NCBI GenBank assembly: GCA_947034885.2
Contig: OX344749.2
Location: 19,235,501-19,299,500, forward strand
Direction: 5' to 3'
DNA from: Thuidium tamariscinum
Lineage: Eukaryota > Streptophyta > Bryopsida > Hypnales > Thuidiaceae
DNA: 64,000 nucleotides
The first letter of the stretch is position 1. Each line of letters starts with the position of its first letter. Positions 12,451 through 23,349 of the stretch are shown in pieces. The position numbers were made by a program, and so were the translations under genes. The notes beneath the pieces are model-generated. The model had not been told where the DNA came from and did no database searches. It worked only from the letters and a program-made list of their open reading frames with translations.

Positions 12451-13362
12451 CCCCTTAAGTTCCTTGACTATGTTTATTCCAAAAGTCGTCAAAAACTACC
12501 ATTTCTAGTACAATACCAAATTTTCTTAGAAAACATTTTTTGAGATTTGTTACCATAGGATGTTGTAGTAAATTGGTTTGTGAACATGTGGAAATATTTT
12601 TAGAGTTTTTCACCTTTTAGAATTTTAGATTGCAAGATATCAATATTTGAATGCTCAAAACAAGTTTTTTTCACCCTACAGAAAATATGGCAATAGCTCT
12701 TCAACATGCGACAATCATATGAAAAATGGTGCAAAATTGTTGTGCTTCTTTGGATTCATTATTAGGGTACTTGCCTAAAAATTTCAAATTATTTGGAATT
12801 GTACAACATATAGGAAAAAAATAGTAAGTAGAAGGAAGTAACAAATAATTCAAAATACAAAATTGTTAATAATTTCTTTAAAAATTTGAAAAAGCCAATC
12901 TCAATGGTTTCTATATTTTAATAAATAATTGACATCCTACGATTTTTTTTTTTGAAAATATTGAAAATAGAGTCAAATATAAGACTTGAAAGTTTATTTT
13001 AGAGTAGAGAATCCATAATTGCCCGCAAACAAAAACTCCTCATAACTTTTGACTCATTGATCAAAATGAAATTATTCAAAGCTTTTCACACAAACATAAA
13101 TGAAGAAAGTCAATTTCAAATTTTAGTTTTTGAATTTTTTTTTTTTCAATTTGCCCAAACTACCTAATTATGAAAAAAAGTAACATATTAGGCCATAACT
13201 TTTGACTTGTATTTCCAAATGTCCTAAATTTTAGTGCATTTGAAAGATATCCCTCCTCCCATGTTCAATTAAAATTTGGGCCTCAAATATAGAAATCTCC
13301 ACTCACATGTACCTACCCAAAATTGCTATGCTACTAAATTTAGCATATTGGTCCTTTAGAGG
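12451..13362 (+). mobile_element. TTAA-family element, copy E (best full-length copy)
   Basis: 912 bp flanked by TTAA at 12447-12450 and 13363-13366. The left end is CCCCTTAAGTTCCTTGACTA; the right end reads GTCCTTTAGAGG, so the outer bases form a short inverted repeat (CCCCTTAAG against CCTCTAAAG). Internal blocks match copies A, B, C and D over most of the length. There is no coding capacity. The TTAA flanks and C-rich ends recall piggyBac-type elements, but no transposase is present to test that. Confidence 0.65.
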
Positions 13363-13366
13363 TTAA

Positions 13367-14203
13367 TGTCTATCTTCTTCTAGAGACACTAGACTTGTTC
13401 TATTGGTTTATTATTTTTAGATTTCTAAAACTTGTTCCTTAGAGAGCTTGCATTCACTTACAATTAGCTAAAAGAAATTGAGGATTCAATTTTACTAGTG
13501 AATGTTATGAATGGACAAAGTTTGACAACTATTTAGTACTTCAGACTTTATTTCTTAGTTACACCTAATTTATAGTTTGAAAATAATTTATAATTTCACA
13601 TCTGCACTCTTGAATTTGACTAACTTCTAAGTTTTTATTCTTATTCATTTTTAATTAATTTTATTAATATTCATCCAATTTTATTCCTAAATTTCATCCG
13701 CTCATATCTCCATTATCTTAAGTCTATTTTCTAAACCATGTTTTACATTTTTGGAAACCTCTAGACTATTTTTAATAAGTTTTTGCAAGCTAAACTTGAA
13801 ATAAAATCTAGTTCTAATGGTATGATTCTAACTTGTACTTTAGATATGATTTTAAGTCCCTAATTGCAAGTCTTAGTAGAAAAAAATGGAATTTAAGAAT
13901 TCACCTCAAATTGAACCTCATCTATGATGTGGTCAAAGGCTCCTTCAAAGCCCCCCTTATTTTCCATCCTATTACTTCTTAATTTGAACTTCCTACTTAA
14001 TTTTCAAAGTTTAGATTACAAGTTGTAGAATTTAATTCCAAAAACTACTTCCATCTCTATTTATTTCTACTTCAATTTCTATTCTCTTCAATGATTGAAA
14101 TTCACTTTGCAAGAACAATTGTTCAAATCCCAACAACATTTGAGAAATGTTACTTCTTTCTCCCTCTATCTAAAAGTCAACAATTGTTTGATCTTTAATT
14201 TTT
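13367..14203. other. AT-rich spacer, nothing recognised
   Basis: AT-rich sequence between copy E and the CACTA-ended element. No open frame, RNA gene or shared repeat is seen. Confidence 0.5.
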
Positions 14204-16954
14204 CACTACTAGAATTGGAGGGTATAAATGACCCCAAAGTATAATTGCAGGAGAGTGATTTGGACAAAAATGACTTGTAAGTGATTCAAGCCCTGAAGTC
14301 ATTGTAGACAAGTCATTCTTTAAATGACTCCAATCTTATTATCACCAACTACTTTAGACTTGGATGAAAGAGTCTACGTGGCATATGAATTTCTAAAGGA
14401 AATTTTGTGAAAAGTTTGGATTGCTACCTTTTTTGAGTATAATTTTTTTGATGACCCCCCCATGTCACCTAATTTTGCATTCATTTCAAAGTTGCAGGGT
14501 AGTTGACCAAGGTTGACAAGGCTATCCATGCCATAGTCATTTGGCAATTGCATAGCAGTTGCAATAGTGTCAGTGAGTAGTTTTACTAGTCTAACATGTA
14601 AGTGCATTTATAGTCATTTTGAAGTCACTCTGTAGTTGAGATACTATTAGTAAGCAATTAGATTAGTCTAAAATGTAAGTACATTTATAGAGTCATTTTG
14701 AAGTCACTTTGTAGTTACCATATTGTTAGGAGCAAGTTGACCAATACATGTAAAATTGTAAATGCATTTAAAGAGTTATTTTTCAGTGACAATGGAGTCT
14801 TTGCATTCTGTAGATGGATTGACATGTGGCAAGTCATTTTATAGTCATTCTAAAGTAATATGGATTTAGGGTAACGACAATTGTAAAGGAAGTAGTCATT
14901 CTATAGTTACATATAAGTACATTCAAAGTGTCATAGTGATTTACCATATGCAATATGCCATATACAATAAATCATATGCTATACATAATTATACATCATA
15001 TACAATCTGCCTTACATAATTAAACACCCTAGACAATATACCATATACAATATACTATATATCATACATCATATTTGACACATGTGTCACATGGATTTCA
15101 AAAGCACTTAGTGTATGAGTATCAAGAGATGAAATGAGAAGCTCTTTATAGGAGTGGGATATTGTAGAAGGCAAGACAAACTATGTGGGATATGTAAAAT
15201 GCAAGAATTATATTATAATTAAAATTCTAAACCGAATTAATGCATAGTAGATTAACTTTTTGCAAAAAACTTTAAACTAATGAAAGTTGGTAAATCAATC
15301 TCACTTTCATTTCCAAAAATTCATTTTAGATTTCAAGCCTTTAATCAAAAGCTATAACTAAATTTGCTAAAAGGTTTAAAAAGGATTGGTATAGAAAGAA
15401 TACAACGATCATCTATAGTTGACTTCCTCCAAATAAGGATATATATAGTTGTGTTGAGTCTCCTCACTTCATGCAAGAAAAGTGCAACAATTGATGTATA
15501 AAATGTTTGCAAATAGCACAATGAATCATCATGCACAACATGCCAAAGTAGTAATAGAGGAGTTGTGCAATAGTTTGAAACTTTTGAGTAGTCATTTAGT
15601 AGTCACAAGAAGTCATTCTTTAATGAAACTAGAGTAGCAATGTTGTCATTTGCATAAGGGAGAAATGGGACTTAACAATTGTCATTAGGTTGAGTATTAG
15701 GTCCATTTGAATACTTTAGTGTAAGTTTATTTGGACCCTTAGCAATTCAAATGTGAATCAAATGAAGTGTTCAAAAGTAGTGCAATGATAATGGTGCAAA
15801 TTTTTAGAATTCATCATTGACATACCAATAGGAATTTAAATAAATCATACAAATGAACCCTAAGGAAAAAAATAATATACATCAACAAAGAAAATCCCAC
15901 TAGTAATGCATCAATTTTTAAAAAAGACAAAAGAAGTATTCTATTAATAAATTTTTTTTTTTAAATTGAAAAAGATAAACAAAGAGTAGAGAAATTAGAA
16001 AGAGCTTATTAACTCAAGAAGGATATTAGAGTATGAGTGTTAGAAAATCCTAAATTGCATGTGCTATGTAGTTGCCAACTAGAAGGCTATTAGCTAGAGT
16101 GAATGCAATAGAATTGTACTTTGCATGTGATGTTTTAGTCATCCAACATCTTCTAATTTGGCACACTCATGAACTAATTTTTTGCCAAGCATATCTAATG
16201 TGAATTTTGTTGTTTAAAACTATATTGAAAGTGCTTCAGCAATTTAGAAAATAGTTGCATAGTAGTTGTTGAGGTGAGAAGATGATCCCCCCAAGTCACA
16301 ATTGGTCAATTAGCAATTTCAATGAAGAGGCAACTCTTTGAAGTCATTTTAGATCCGCTTGTGAGGTCCCATTGCTTTGTATCATTTTCTTAAATTGTAG
16401 CAGTCACAATTTGATTACCTTATAGTGACTGAACTCCATGTTAATAAAAAGCCTAACTGATCCAAATTCTAAAACTTACTTTCCAAACAAAAAAGATGTT
16501 GAAGTCATGTTGAAGTCATTTTGAAGTTATCCCATAGTAATGTGCAGTCGCATCCTAGTAACAGTAGCACAATCGTTGTTCACATTAACATGCTGCTTTG
16601 CCCATCCTCTCAAAACAAATTGCAATGGTGCCACCTAAAGACCTTGAAGTCATATCTGAGTTGCAAAATAGTAAAGATTAGTCACAATCAATAATTGTCT
16701 CACAACTAGGATGTCCAAGAAGGTTCTCCCCCATTCCTTGCACTTCAATTTCAATGAATGTCCATTGTGACTATCCCCCTCAATGAGCTCTTCATCCTTG
16801 AGTCACAAAAAATGACTAGAAAATGACTCTAAAATACTATAGAATGAATTTTGATGCAACTATAGAAGTATCAGTCATTTTTTAGTCAAACCGGACAATC
16901 AATTATATATCAGTCATTCGCTGCAATCATATATACCCCCTAATTCTAGTAGTG
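14204..16954. mobile_element. Non-autonomous CACTA-type DNA transposon (2.75 kb)
   Basis: Terminal inverted repeats start CACTACTAGAATTGGAGGG on the left and CACTACTAGAATTAGGGGG when the right end is read inverted, with about 25 of 28 outer bases matching. Subterminal zones are packed with AGTCATT/AATGACT words in both orientations, about twenty across the element (for example 'agtcattttgaagtcac'). In CACTA (En/Spm) elements such short subterminal repeats bind the transposase. No transposase reading frame is present; the small frames at 14374-14607 and 15345-15536 have no domain. A 3-bp target duplication is not clear (TTT before, TCA after), perhaps because another CACTA element lies one base beyond the right end. 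Confidence 0.75.
14945..15075. repeat. Simple CATATACAAT-type repeat
   Basis: An imperfect tandem of roughly 10-bp words (catatacaat, catatgcaat, catacatcat) inside the CACTA-type element. It looks like slippage-derived low-complexity sequence. Confidence 0.6.
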
Positions 16955-16955
16955 T

Positions 16956-17127
16956 CACTACAAGAGAATGGGGTGTTTTAAGTAGTGTCCTAGACATCAT
17001 GTCTTTTAAGTAATGTCTTTTAATGCATCTTTTAAGTAAAATTTTACTTAAAAGATGCATTAAAAGACATTACTTAAAAGACATGATGTCTAGGACACTA
17101 CTTAAAACACCCCATTCTCTTCTAGTG
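16956..17127. mobile_element. 172-bp CACTA foldback MITE, almost perfect palindrome
   Basis: Begins CACTACAAGAGAATGGGG and ends with the inverse of CACTAGAAGAGAATGGGG. The two 86-base arms meet at AAAA|TTTT (centre 17041/17042) with a single mismatch that I can find, in the sixth base. Arms carry internal repeats of the phrase CTTTTAAGTAATGTC. Flanking bases are TGT and TGC, close to the 3-bp duplication expected. The near-perfect pairing implies a recent origin or gene conversion between arms. A transcript would fold into an 86-bp hairpin. It lies one base from the end of the larger CACTA element. Confidence 0.85.
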
Positions 17128-17467
17128 TGCCTTGGCTTTGTTTTGAATCTGCAACCTCTAGATTGCCAAGTTGGTCTTTTGTAAACTAATCAATTGGTCA
17201 CATACTCCTAACCATCATGGCCTTGAGATATAATTGTATCCCTAGCCTTTGTAGCCATAGCCCCAACTTTTTGGGTCATCAAATTTATCTATAATGCAGG
17301 TGGTTGTATCCATTAGATTTGGGCCGAATTTTGGCACCTTATAACCACTAGATCTAGATGGCAACCCTAGCCTCCTAGTCATTGAATAAGAAAGCATCAT
17401 GATGGACATGGGGATCAACCATGGTTCTACCTATAGGCAAGGGAGGGAATTATAAGAGTCTCAAACC
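17128..17467. other. Spacer, no gene
   Basis: Mixed-composition spacer. Phrases resembling the tandem unit near 19100-19340 ('cctttgtagccatagcccc', 'ccattagatttgggcc') occur at 17215-17360, so it may be an older relative of that array. Confidence 0.4.
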
Positions 17468-17585
17468 TATGGGACTCTACTAAACAAGATTGGTTATCTT
17501 CCACTGATATTTAGGAGAAATTACCATATGGGACTCTACTAAACAAGATTGGTTATCTTCCACTGATATTTAGGAGAAATTACCA
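17468..17585. repeat. Perfect 59-bp tandem duplication
   Basis: The unit starting TATGGGACTCTACTAAACAA occurs at 17468-17526 and again at 17527-17585 with no difference that I can see, indicating a recent duplication. It is non-coding. Confidence 0.85.
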
Positions 17586-17898
17586 GTGAAAGGAACAATT
17601 ACGAAAAAAAAGGCACATAAGGAGACTTAAATTGATTTCCCATATTCCATAGGATCCAAGGGACCAAGGAAGGAGATGGAATCTAGGTGAATGGGTGTTT
17701 GCACTTGGGACCCAAGAGTTTTTGTATATAATGCATTAGAGGCGCAATTTCTTTGGCAACCCAAAGATGGTTTGTTGAGAGTACCAAGAGTTGCACCCTT
17801 ACCATTTGTGGAGCTACATACGGCTAGGGTGGTACTATGGGAATCAAAATTACGAAACTTTATAGAATGTAATTCCAAAGAAAATCTAGAACCCCTAA

Positions 17899-18204
17899 CA
17901 TTAGGGGAGATTTGAGGCCTCCGGAAGACCGCAAGTTCCCACAATCTGAAAATGCAAAAATTGCCGCGAGAATGCAAAATTGCAAGAATTCTATGTGGTC
18001 AAGAGGGTGTCACGTCATTAATTAATGAATTTAAATTTATTTTTTGACTTTTTTTCATATTTTAGGACCCCAAATTTTATTTTTAAAATTTAAATTTTTT
18101 GGTAATTGGTGGCTTGATAGCGGCCAGTACGCCTAGTAGTTATAGGAACAGTTTCAGGAATAGTCCCGAAACAGCCCTCTTGAGGCTTCAAATCCCCTCT
18201 AATG
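17899..18204 (+). mobile_element. Small unequal-ended TIR element (306 bp)
   Basis: The left end is CATTAGGGGAGATTTGAGG and the right end, inverted, is CATTAGAGGGGATTTGAAG. Behind the left terminus is module b (…GACCGCAAGTTCCC…ATGTGGTC…GTGTCACGTCATTAA). Behind the right terminus is module a with a GC hairpin (GTTTCAGG…TCCCGAAAC near 18151-18172). The same two modules sit at the ends of the much larger elements at 28254-30267 and 30355-33669, so this appears to be a minimal, internally deleted member. No coding capacity. The target duplication is unresolved. Confidence 0.65.
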
Positions 18205-19098
18205 ACAAAGTCCTAGCCTAGAAAACTCCATGCATCAAGGATCTAGTATGGGATCCAAGGGAGTGAAAGTGGAATAGATTAGGGGCCTTAAAGGAGATGT
18301 AATTCTATTCCTATACTTCCAAAAGAGGGTATAACCAAAGATTCAAGGAAGTCAGCAAAACCTCGGTAAGAGTCAAGATACTAAGAGATCACAACTACAC
18401 TAAATAAGATATAAAGAGTACTTTTCAATTGTTTTGGCATCATACTAAACCACAGAAACAAGCTACATTCATATGGTTGATTATGAACATGGGAGTGGTG
18501 ACAAGGGAATGGCTAAGCTTGAGGATACCTCAAGTTTTCAATGGTTGCTTAGCTTGTTCATATACAATGGAGACTATCACACACCTTTTCTGAGAGTGTC
18601 TGCACGCCTAAGAGTTATGGAGACGTGTCAACATTCTAGCCATTGCAGCGGCAAAAGCCACATTTCAAAATTTTGAACAAGCTTTGTTAGGATAGCTCTA
18701 CTTAAACTATACTAGCAACATAGGCAAACATGTTTATGAAAACTAGCCATGGGGCATCCTTAGGACGTTCTTTCTTTGGTACATTTAGACGGATCGGTGT
18801 AATAAGAGATACTTAGAGCTTACATTGAGCAAAGAACAGGTTCTCTCATCAATTTGAATTTTCACTCTTCATATAGGAGTTTCCATATAGTGGCACATTC
18901 ATTTAGCGGTTAAATCACTTGAAGCTTTAGCTAAACTTGAAAATGTTTTTAATTTAGAATGGTCTCCTCTTTTTTATGTTCAAGGCAATGGTAGATGGAA
19001 TTATACCATTCTTTCTCATTTCCTTAATTGTAATCATTGATTTCCTCTTTTTTCCTTTAATGTGAAGGGGCTCTCGTCCCCTCAAGTCTCTTTGGCTT
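18205..19098. other. Spacer, no recognisable gene
   Basis: Slightly less AT-rich than the surroundings. Open frames are short (for example 18473-18676 plus) and carry no domain. Phrases such as 'acctcaagttttcaatggttgcttagcttg' could be an eroded coding remnant, but I cannot name one. Confidence 0.4.
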
Positions 19099-19099
19099 T

Positions 19100-19345
19100 C
19101 TCAACATAGTCATTGAATCTAGATTGTATTCTAAGCATCATAGCCTTTGAATTTGACCATAACCACAGTACCTTGTGGCCCATTGAATCTAGACTATAAT
19201 CCCATAGCTTTGTGACCATTGAATCTAAACCATAATTGTACGGCTTTGTAGTTGTTGGATCTTGATTATAACCATAGGGCTTTATAGTCAAGGGATCTAA
19301 ATTATGACCCCAAGGCTTTAAAGTTGTCAAATTTTGACTATAATT
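19100..19345. repeat. Degenerate tandem repeat, unit about 43 bp
   Basis: Five to six diverged copies of a unit reading approximately CATTGAATCTAGACTATAAT then CCCATAGCTTTGTGAC. The minus-strand frame at 19082-19330 gives a repeated peptide (Lys-Pro-Tyr/Trp…Asp-Pro/Ser) only because the unit is read repeatedly; I do not regard it as a gene. Confidence 0.65.
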
Positions 19346-19860
19346 CTAACCTTTGAAAGCCTTTGGGGTCTCTTTGGTTTGACTATGATCTTTTATGGCT
19401 TGATTGTTGGAATTTAGTTTAATATATTGAATACTGCATTTGGTTTTAAAATTGGACCTTTGGAACTAAATTTAAAACATGTAGTTGGATACTTGGAAAC
19501 TTAACAAAAACATGTAGGTGGATATTTGAAAACTAAACTTAAACTTAGAATCAATCATTTGAGTACTATCTTGAAAACTTCAACTTGGCTAACATTTAGT
19601 ACTTTGAACCTATTGGAAGTTTATTGGAGTTTTTTCTAGCACCTAGGTTCAAAACTTTTTTGTAGTCTTGTTTTTTACACAAAATTGTAAATACTTGGAT
19701 ACCAAAGCTTTGGTGTAGTTTTGCTTCTAATACAAAAATTTAAATATTTGAATATTTAGGAAGCCAAAGCTTTAGTGCATTATAGAAAGTAGGAAAAATA
19801 GTGAATTAGTTTTAAACAAGGAAAAATCAAGAACACAAGTTAGTACAAAACAAGTTAGTG
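19346..19860. other. AT-rich spacer, no gene
   Basis: Contains loosely repeated phrases around 19440-19790 ('ggatacttggaaacttaac', 'aagctttggtgtagttttgcttctaatac'). Nothing coding is seen. Confidence 0.4.
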
Positions 19861-19990
19861 CACTACAAGAGAAAGGGGTGTTTTAAGTATAGTCCTAATA
19901 GTATAGTCTTTTATGTAATGACCTTTAAGTAAGGTTTTTAGTAAAATTTTATTGAAAAGACTATCTTTTTAGTTTTTAGTAAAATTTTAA
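19861..19990 (+). mobile_element. Diverged partial copy of the CACTA foldback MITE
   Basis: Starts CACTACAAGAGAAAGGGGTG and follows the left arm of the 16956-17127 palindrome ('tttaagtatagtcctaa…tagtctttta'), then loses similarity after the centre. No matching right arm is found. It is much older or more degraded than the perfect copy. Confidence 0.6.
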
Positions 19991-21459
19991 GATTTTGTTT
20001 TGTTTTAGATTGAAAAACAAAACAAAACAAAACAACTATGAGTCCTAAGTAGCAAATTTGGAGCTCACACTATGAGAAAGAAAATTTTAAGATTTTAATT
20101 TCAAATTTGTGTGATTTTTTTATCTATCCACTAAACTAAATTTTAGGCTTACTATTCATTGTTCCATAAATTCTACTCCTAGGGCATTGATTGAAATAAA
20201 AATTATATTCTCCAAAAGCTAATTTGTTCGTCCATTTTTACAAAATATTTCAAAAAATTACAACAACTACTAAGACCATAGGAACTTGTTGAAAATTCAT
20301 TTTGTCCATGAAGAAGACAATGGACTTTAGGGGTCAAATGCATGTACAATTGTTTAGTCAATAATGCTATGACATGTTCAATAGTACTTATCACTCAATA
20401 TGCAAATCAATTAAAAAATTTGCACTTCGAGTCTACAAAGTAGTATTCAAAGCTTAGAGCTAGAGGGGAGAGAGTTTGCAATTAATTCAACAAGGGTTGA
20501 TTTTGTTAAAATATGTAGTGTGAATGCTCTCCATAATATAGTAGAAGATTAGTCAACAAGGAGTAGGTGGTATTCTTTCGATGAATAGGACAAGAGTACT
20601 ATTAATCATGTTTTTGCTTATATATATACTACCAAGTTTTAATAAATGTAGGTGTATTTTTGTCTTACATACTTTTGTGTTTTGTGTTTTGTGTTTTGAG
20701 GTTTTGTTTTGTTTTCTATACTCATCAGCATGCTCTCTCTGGAATTTTGTTCTCAATTTCTAAACATTTTTAACATGCAATTTATTTTTATTTTCTAGGA
20801 GGAGGTTTGGCACCCCCCCCCCTTTCTTTTCTCTATGTACCTTGGTTGCATGACCTTCCTACCTTGCTTAGGCCCCTCTCCCTCCTCCCTCTCCGCTCTG
20901 GCCCCTTCCCCTAACTTGCTAACCCTCCTACTCAGACTTCTCTTCCTTCTTAGCTTGTCTAGTCTATAGGCCTCCCAACCAGCTAGCCCTAGTATTCAAC
21001 ACTCCGCACAGACACCTCTTTATTATTTATTTTTGTTTCTTTTTGTTGCCTCATCATTCCCTCCTTTCATCTTCCTCTTTAGGCTTCTTCACCTTCCACA
21101 ACCTCCTTAACTTTGGACTTGTGTCCCTCCATCTCTCTTCTTGTCAGCCTTCCAAATCCTTGCATTAAAATTCAATTTATTTTTATTTTTATTCTTATTA
21201 ATGATATTTCATTTTTTTAATTTAAATTTATTTAAAATATAGATATTATCTACTTTATTTTCATCTTTATTTTATCTATCTATATATATTTTTAAATTTT
21301 TTTACTTCATATTATTTTATTTTAAATTTTACATTATTTTTTCTTTATATTATCTTTATCTTTATTTTCATCTTTAAATCCAAACCCTAATTTTTTTCTA
21401 CTTAGTCATTTTTCTATTCTTCATCAAACTATTTTTTTTGTTGTTGCTACATTCATGAC
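19991..21459. other. Spacer with simple repeats, no gene
   Basis: Includes (GTTTT)n near 19990-20005 facing (AAAAC)n at 20015-20032, a (TTTTGTG)n run near 20665-20700, a run of about eleven C at 20813-20822 and a pyrimidine-rich stretch up to about 21150. The stretch upstream of 21460 may contain the leader or LTR of the copia fossil, but I cannot place its boundary. Confidence 0.4.
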
Positions 21460-22930
21460 TATTCCAGTAGATGCTACTATTATTGAACCCCTAAGACTTC
21501 AACCTCTTCTTTTTCTACAATGAACAATTGATGGGAGTAATTATTTATTATTGGCTAGAACTACCAAAGTACATATATTTGTGGAGCATTTATCAAATGT
21601 TGTTATTTTGGATACAGATTCCATTGTGACTAATATTGATTCTACTAGCTTTTCTTGGGAAACTTTATTTTTACTTCGTCGTCATACTATTCCTTCTTTA
21701 CAACATCAATATTTAGCCATAGAAAAACTAAATGAGATTTGGCAAAAGCTTAAATCTTGTTTGACCACCAAAAAATGATATTGTTTCTTAGAGCTCTTCA
21801 CAATTGGAGCTATTTACAAGTGTTGAATTTTTCAACTCTTGTTGCTTTTAATAATGAATTATATCGCATTATATTACAACTATGGTTGTATGGTCAAGCC
21901 ATTACTGAGTAGGAAATGATTGAGAAAACTCTCTCATCATTTCTACTAGTTTCTACTATACTTGCTTAATAGTAAATAAATATAAAATTTGAGAATTATT
22001 CACATCTCATGTGTCTATTACAGTACTTGAATCTCATGGTGTTAAAGTTTCTAATAGTAAACCTAAGATGCAGAAATGTAAGAAATACTACAATAAGCAA
22101 TTGAGTAGCAATAGACGTGATAATTAACATGTAAAAAGGAAGAATACTACTTCTTCTCACAATAATTGTAAGCATCCATTAGAGACATATTCTTGCCACA
22201 AATGTGGTAAAGTAGGTCATTTAGCAATTGTTTGTTGGATATTGAATTATTTTGTCAAAATGTTCCAAGAGAACAAGAAGCCCTGAGCTCAAAATTGAGA
22301 AGCACACATTTTGAATGCATCCATGGATCCATTTAAAGTTGAAGACATGTTGTTGAAGATATCTTTACTGATGAGTCTTGTAATGGACTCTTTGATTTTG
22401 CAACAGTGCAACTACACATACAATTCAAAAAGTTAAATAATTTTTTTATGCTAATAATCTTTCAACTTGGCAAATCAAAAATTTAATGACTATAGTTGAA
22501 TCAAATGTATTTCATTTTTAAGAAGGATCAGCAAAGTGATATTACTTGAGGGCACCACCATTAGATGCATACGTGCTATCACTGCTATGTATTCTTCCTC
22601 ATTGCCTCAGAGCATCGGATTAGCTATCAAGATACATGCACCAATAATTTTCATCTCTCAATGAGAATTTAAGATAAGTGAAAGTCTCTAGTTTTTGTAC
22701 AAAATAATAAATTGGTAAAAATAGCCTTTGTTGTGGCAAGTGGCTTGTATTGGATTCCAATCCAACTACCTATTGGATTTAGTTTTACTTTATTTTTCAA
22801 AGATGATAAAAGTTTTCTTTGGCATGAATGATTGGGTCATCCAGGCTTTACTTTATTGCACAAAATTCTTTCATGTATTGCTAGACATGGCTTGCAACCA
22901 ACAAATATCAATGCAATGACATTATGTCAT
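21460..22930 (+). mobile_element. Ty1/copia fossil, part 1: gag and pre-integrase region
   Basis: Translated pieces resemble plant copia Gag ('DGSNYLLLART', 'LRRHTIPSLQHQYLAI', 'AFNNELYRI'). A CCHC zinc knuckle (CHKCGKVGHLAIVC) lies near 22196-22237, and a GAG-pre-integrase-like stretch containing 'RLGHPG'-type sequence lies near 22830. The element is old and heavily broken, with many breaks. It continues in parts further right. Family assignment is by recognition of conserved plant copia motifs. Confidence 0.75.
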
Positions 22931-23306
22931 GCATGCATATGTACAAGGTAAATTAATTGTCAAGCAATTTTCATAAAAATTTCTCCATGAATTACCACCA
23001 ATGCCTTCAAGGCTAAACAATAATATATGTAGTCTAATCACCCCTATATCTAGACCATTCAAATATTTTTTGGTCTTGGTTGAAGTATCAGGCAAACAAT
23101 TACAGTAGATGAAATTTGGGTGAATAGAAGACTATGAGTTCCTGTGCAATGGGGAACTGCGATAATTATAGAACAATAAAAAGATGATGTGATCTAGTAA
23201 AAACCTCGTCAGAGTTTTTTCTTTTCCAAATGTTTAATTCAAGCACTCATCTTGTATAGTTGCTTAAAAAAAACTTTGATTTTTAAAGTATCTATATATT
23301 TAGAAA

Positions 23307-23349
<43 letters not shown>

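Noticed and set aside
14201-16957. 3-bp target duplication for the large CACTA element
   Set aside because: Left flank TTT and right flank TCA do not match, and an adjacent CACTA foldback confuses the right side.
17627-17977. Opposed open frames (minus 116 codons, plus 74 codons)
   Set aside because: Neither has a recognisable domain; they overlap each other and the end of the small TIR element.
19082-19330. Minus-strand frame with repeated Lys-Pro-Tyr peptides
   Set aside because: It is the translation of a degenerate 43-bp tandem repeat, not a protein gene.
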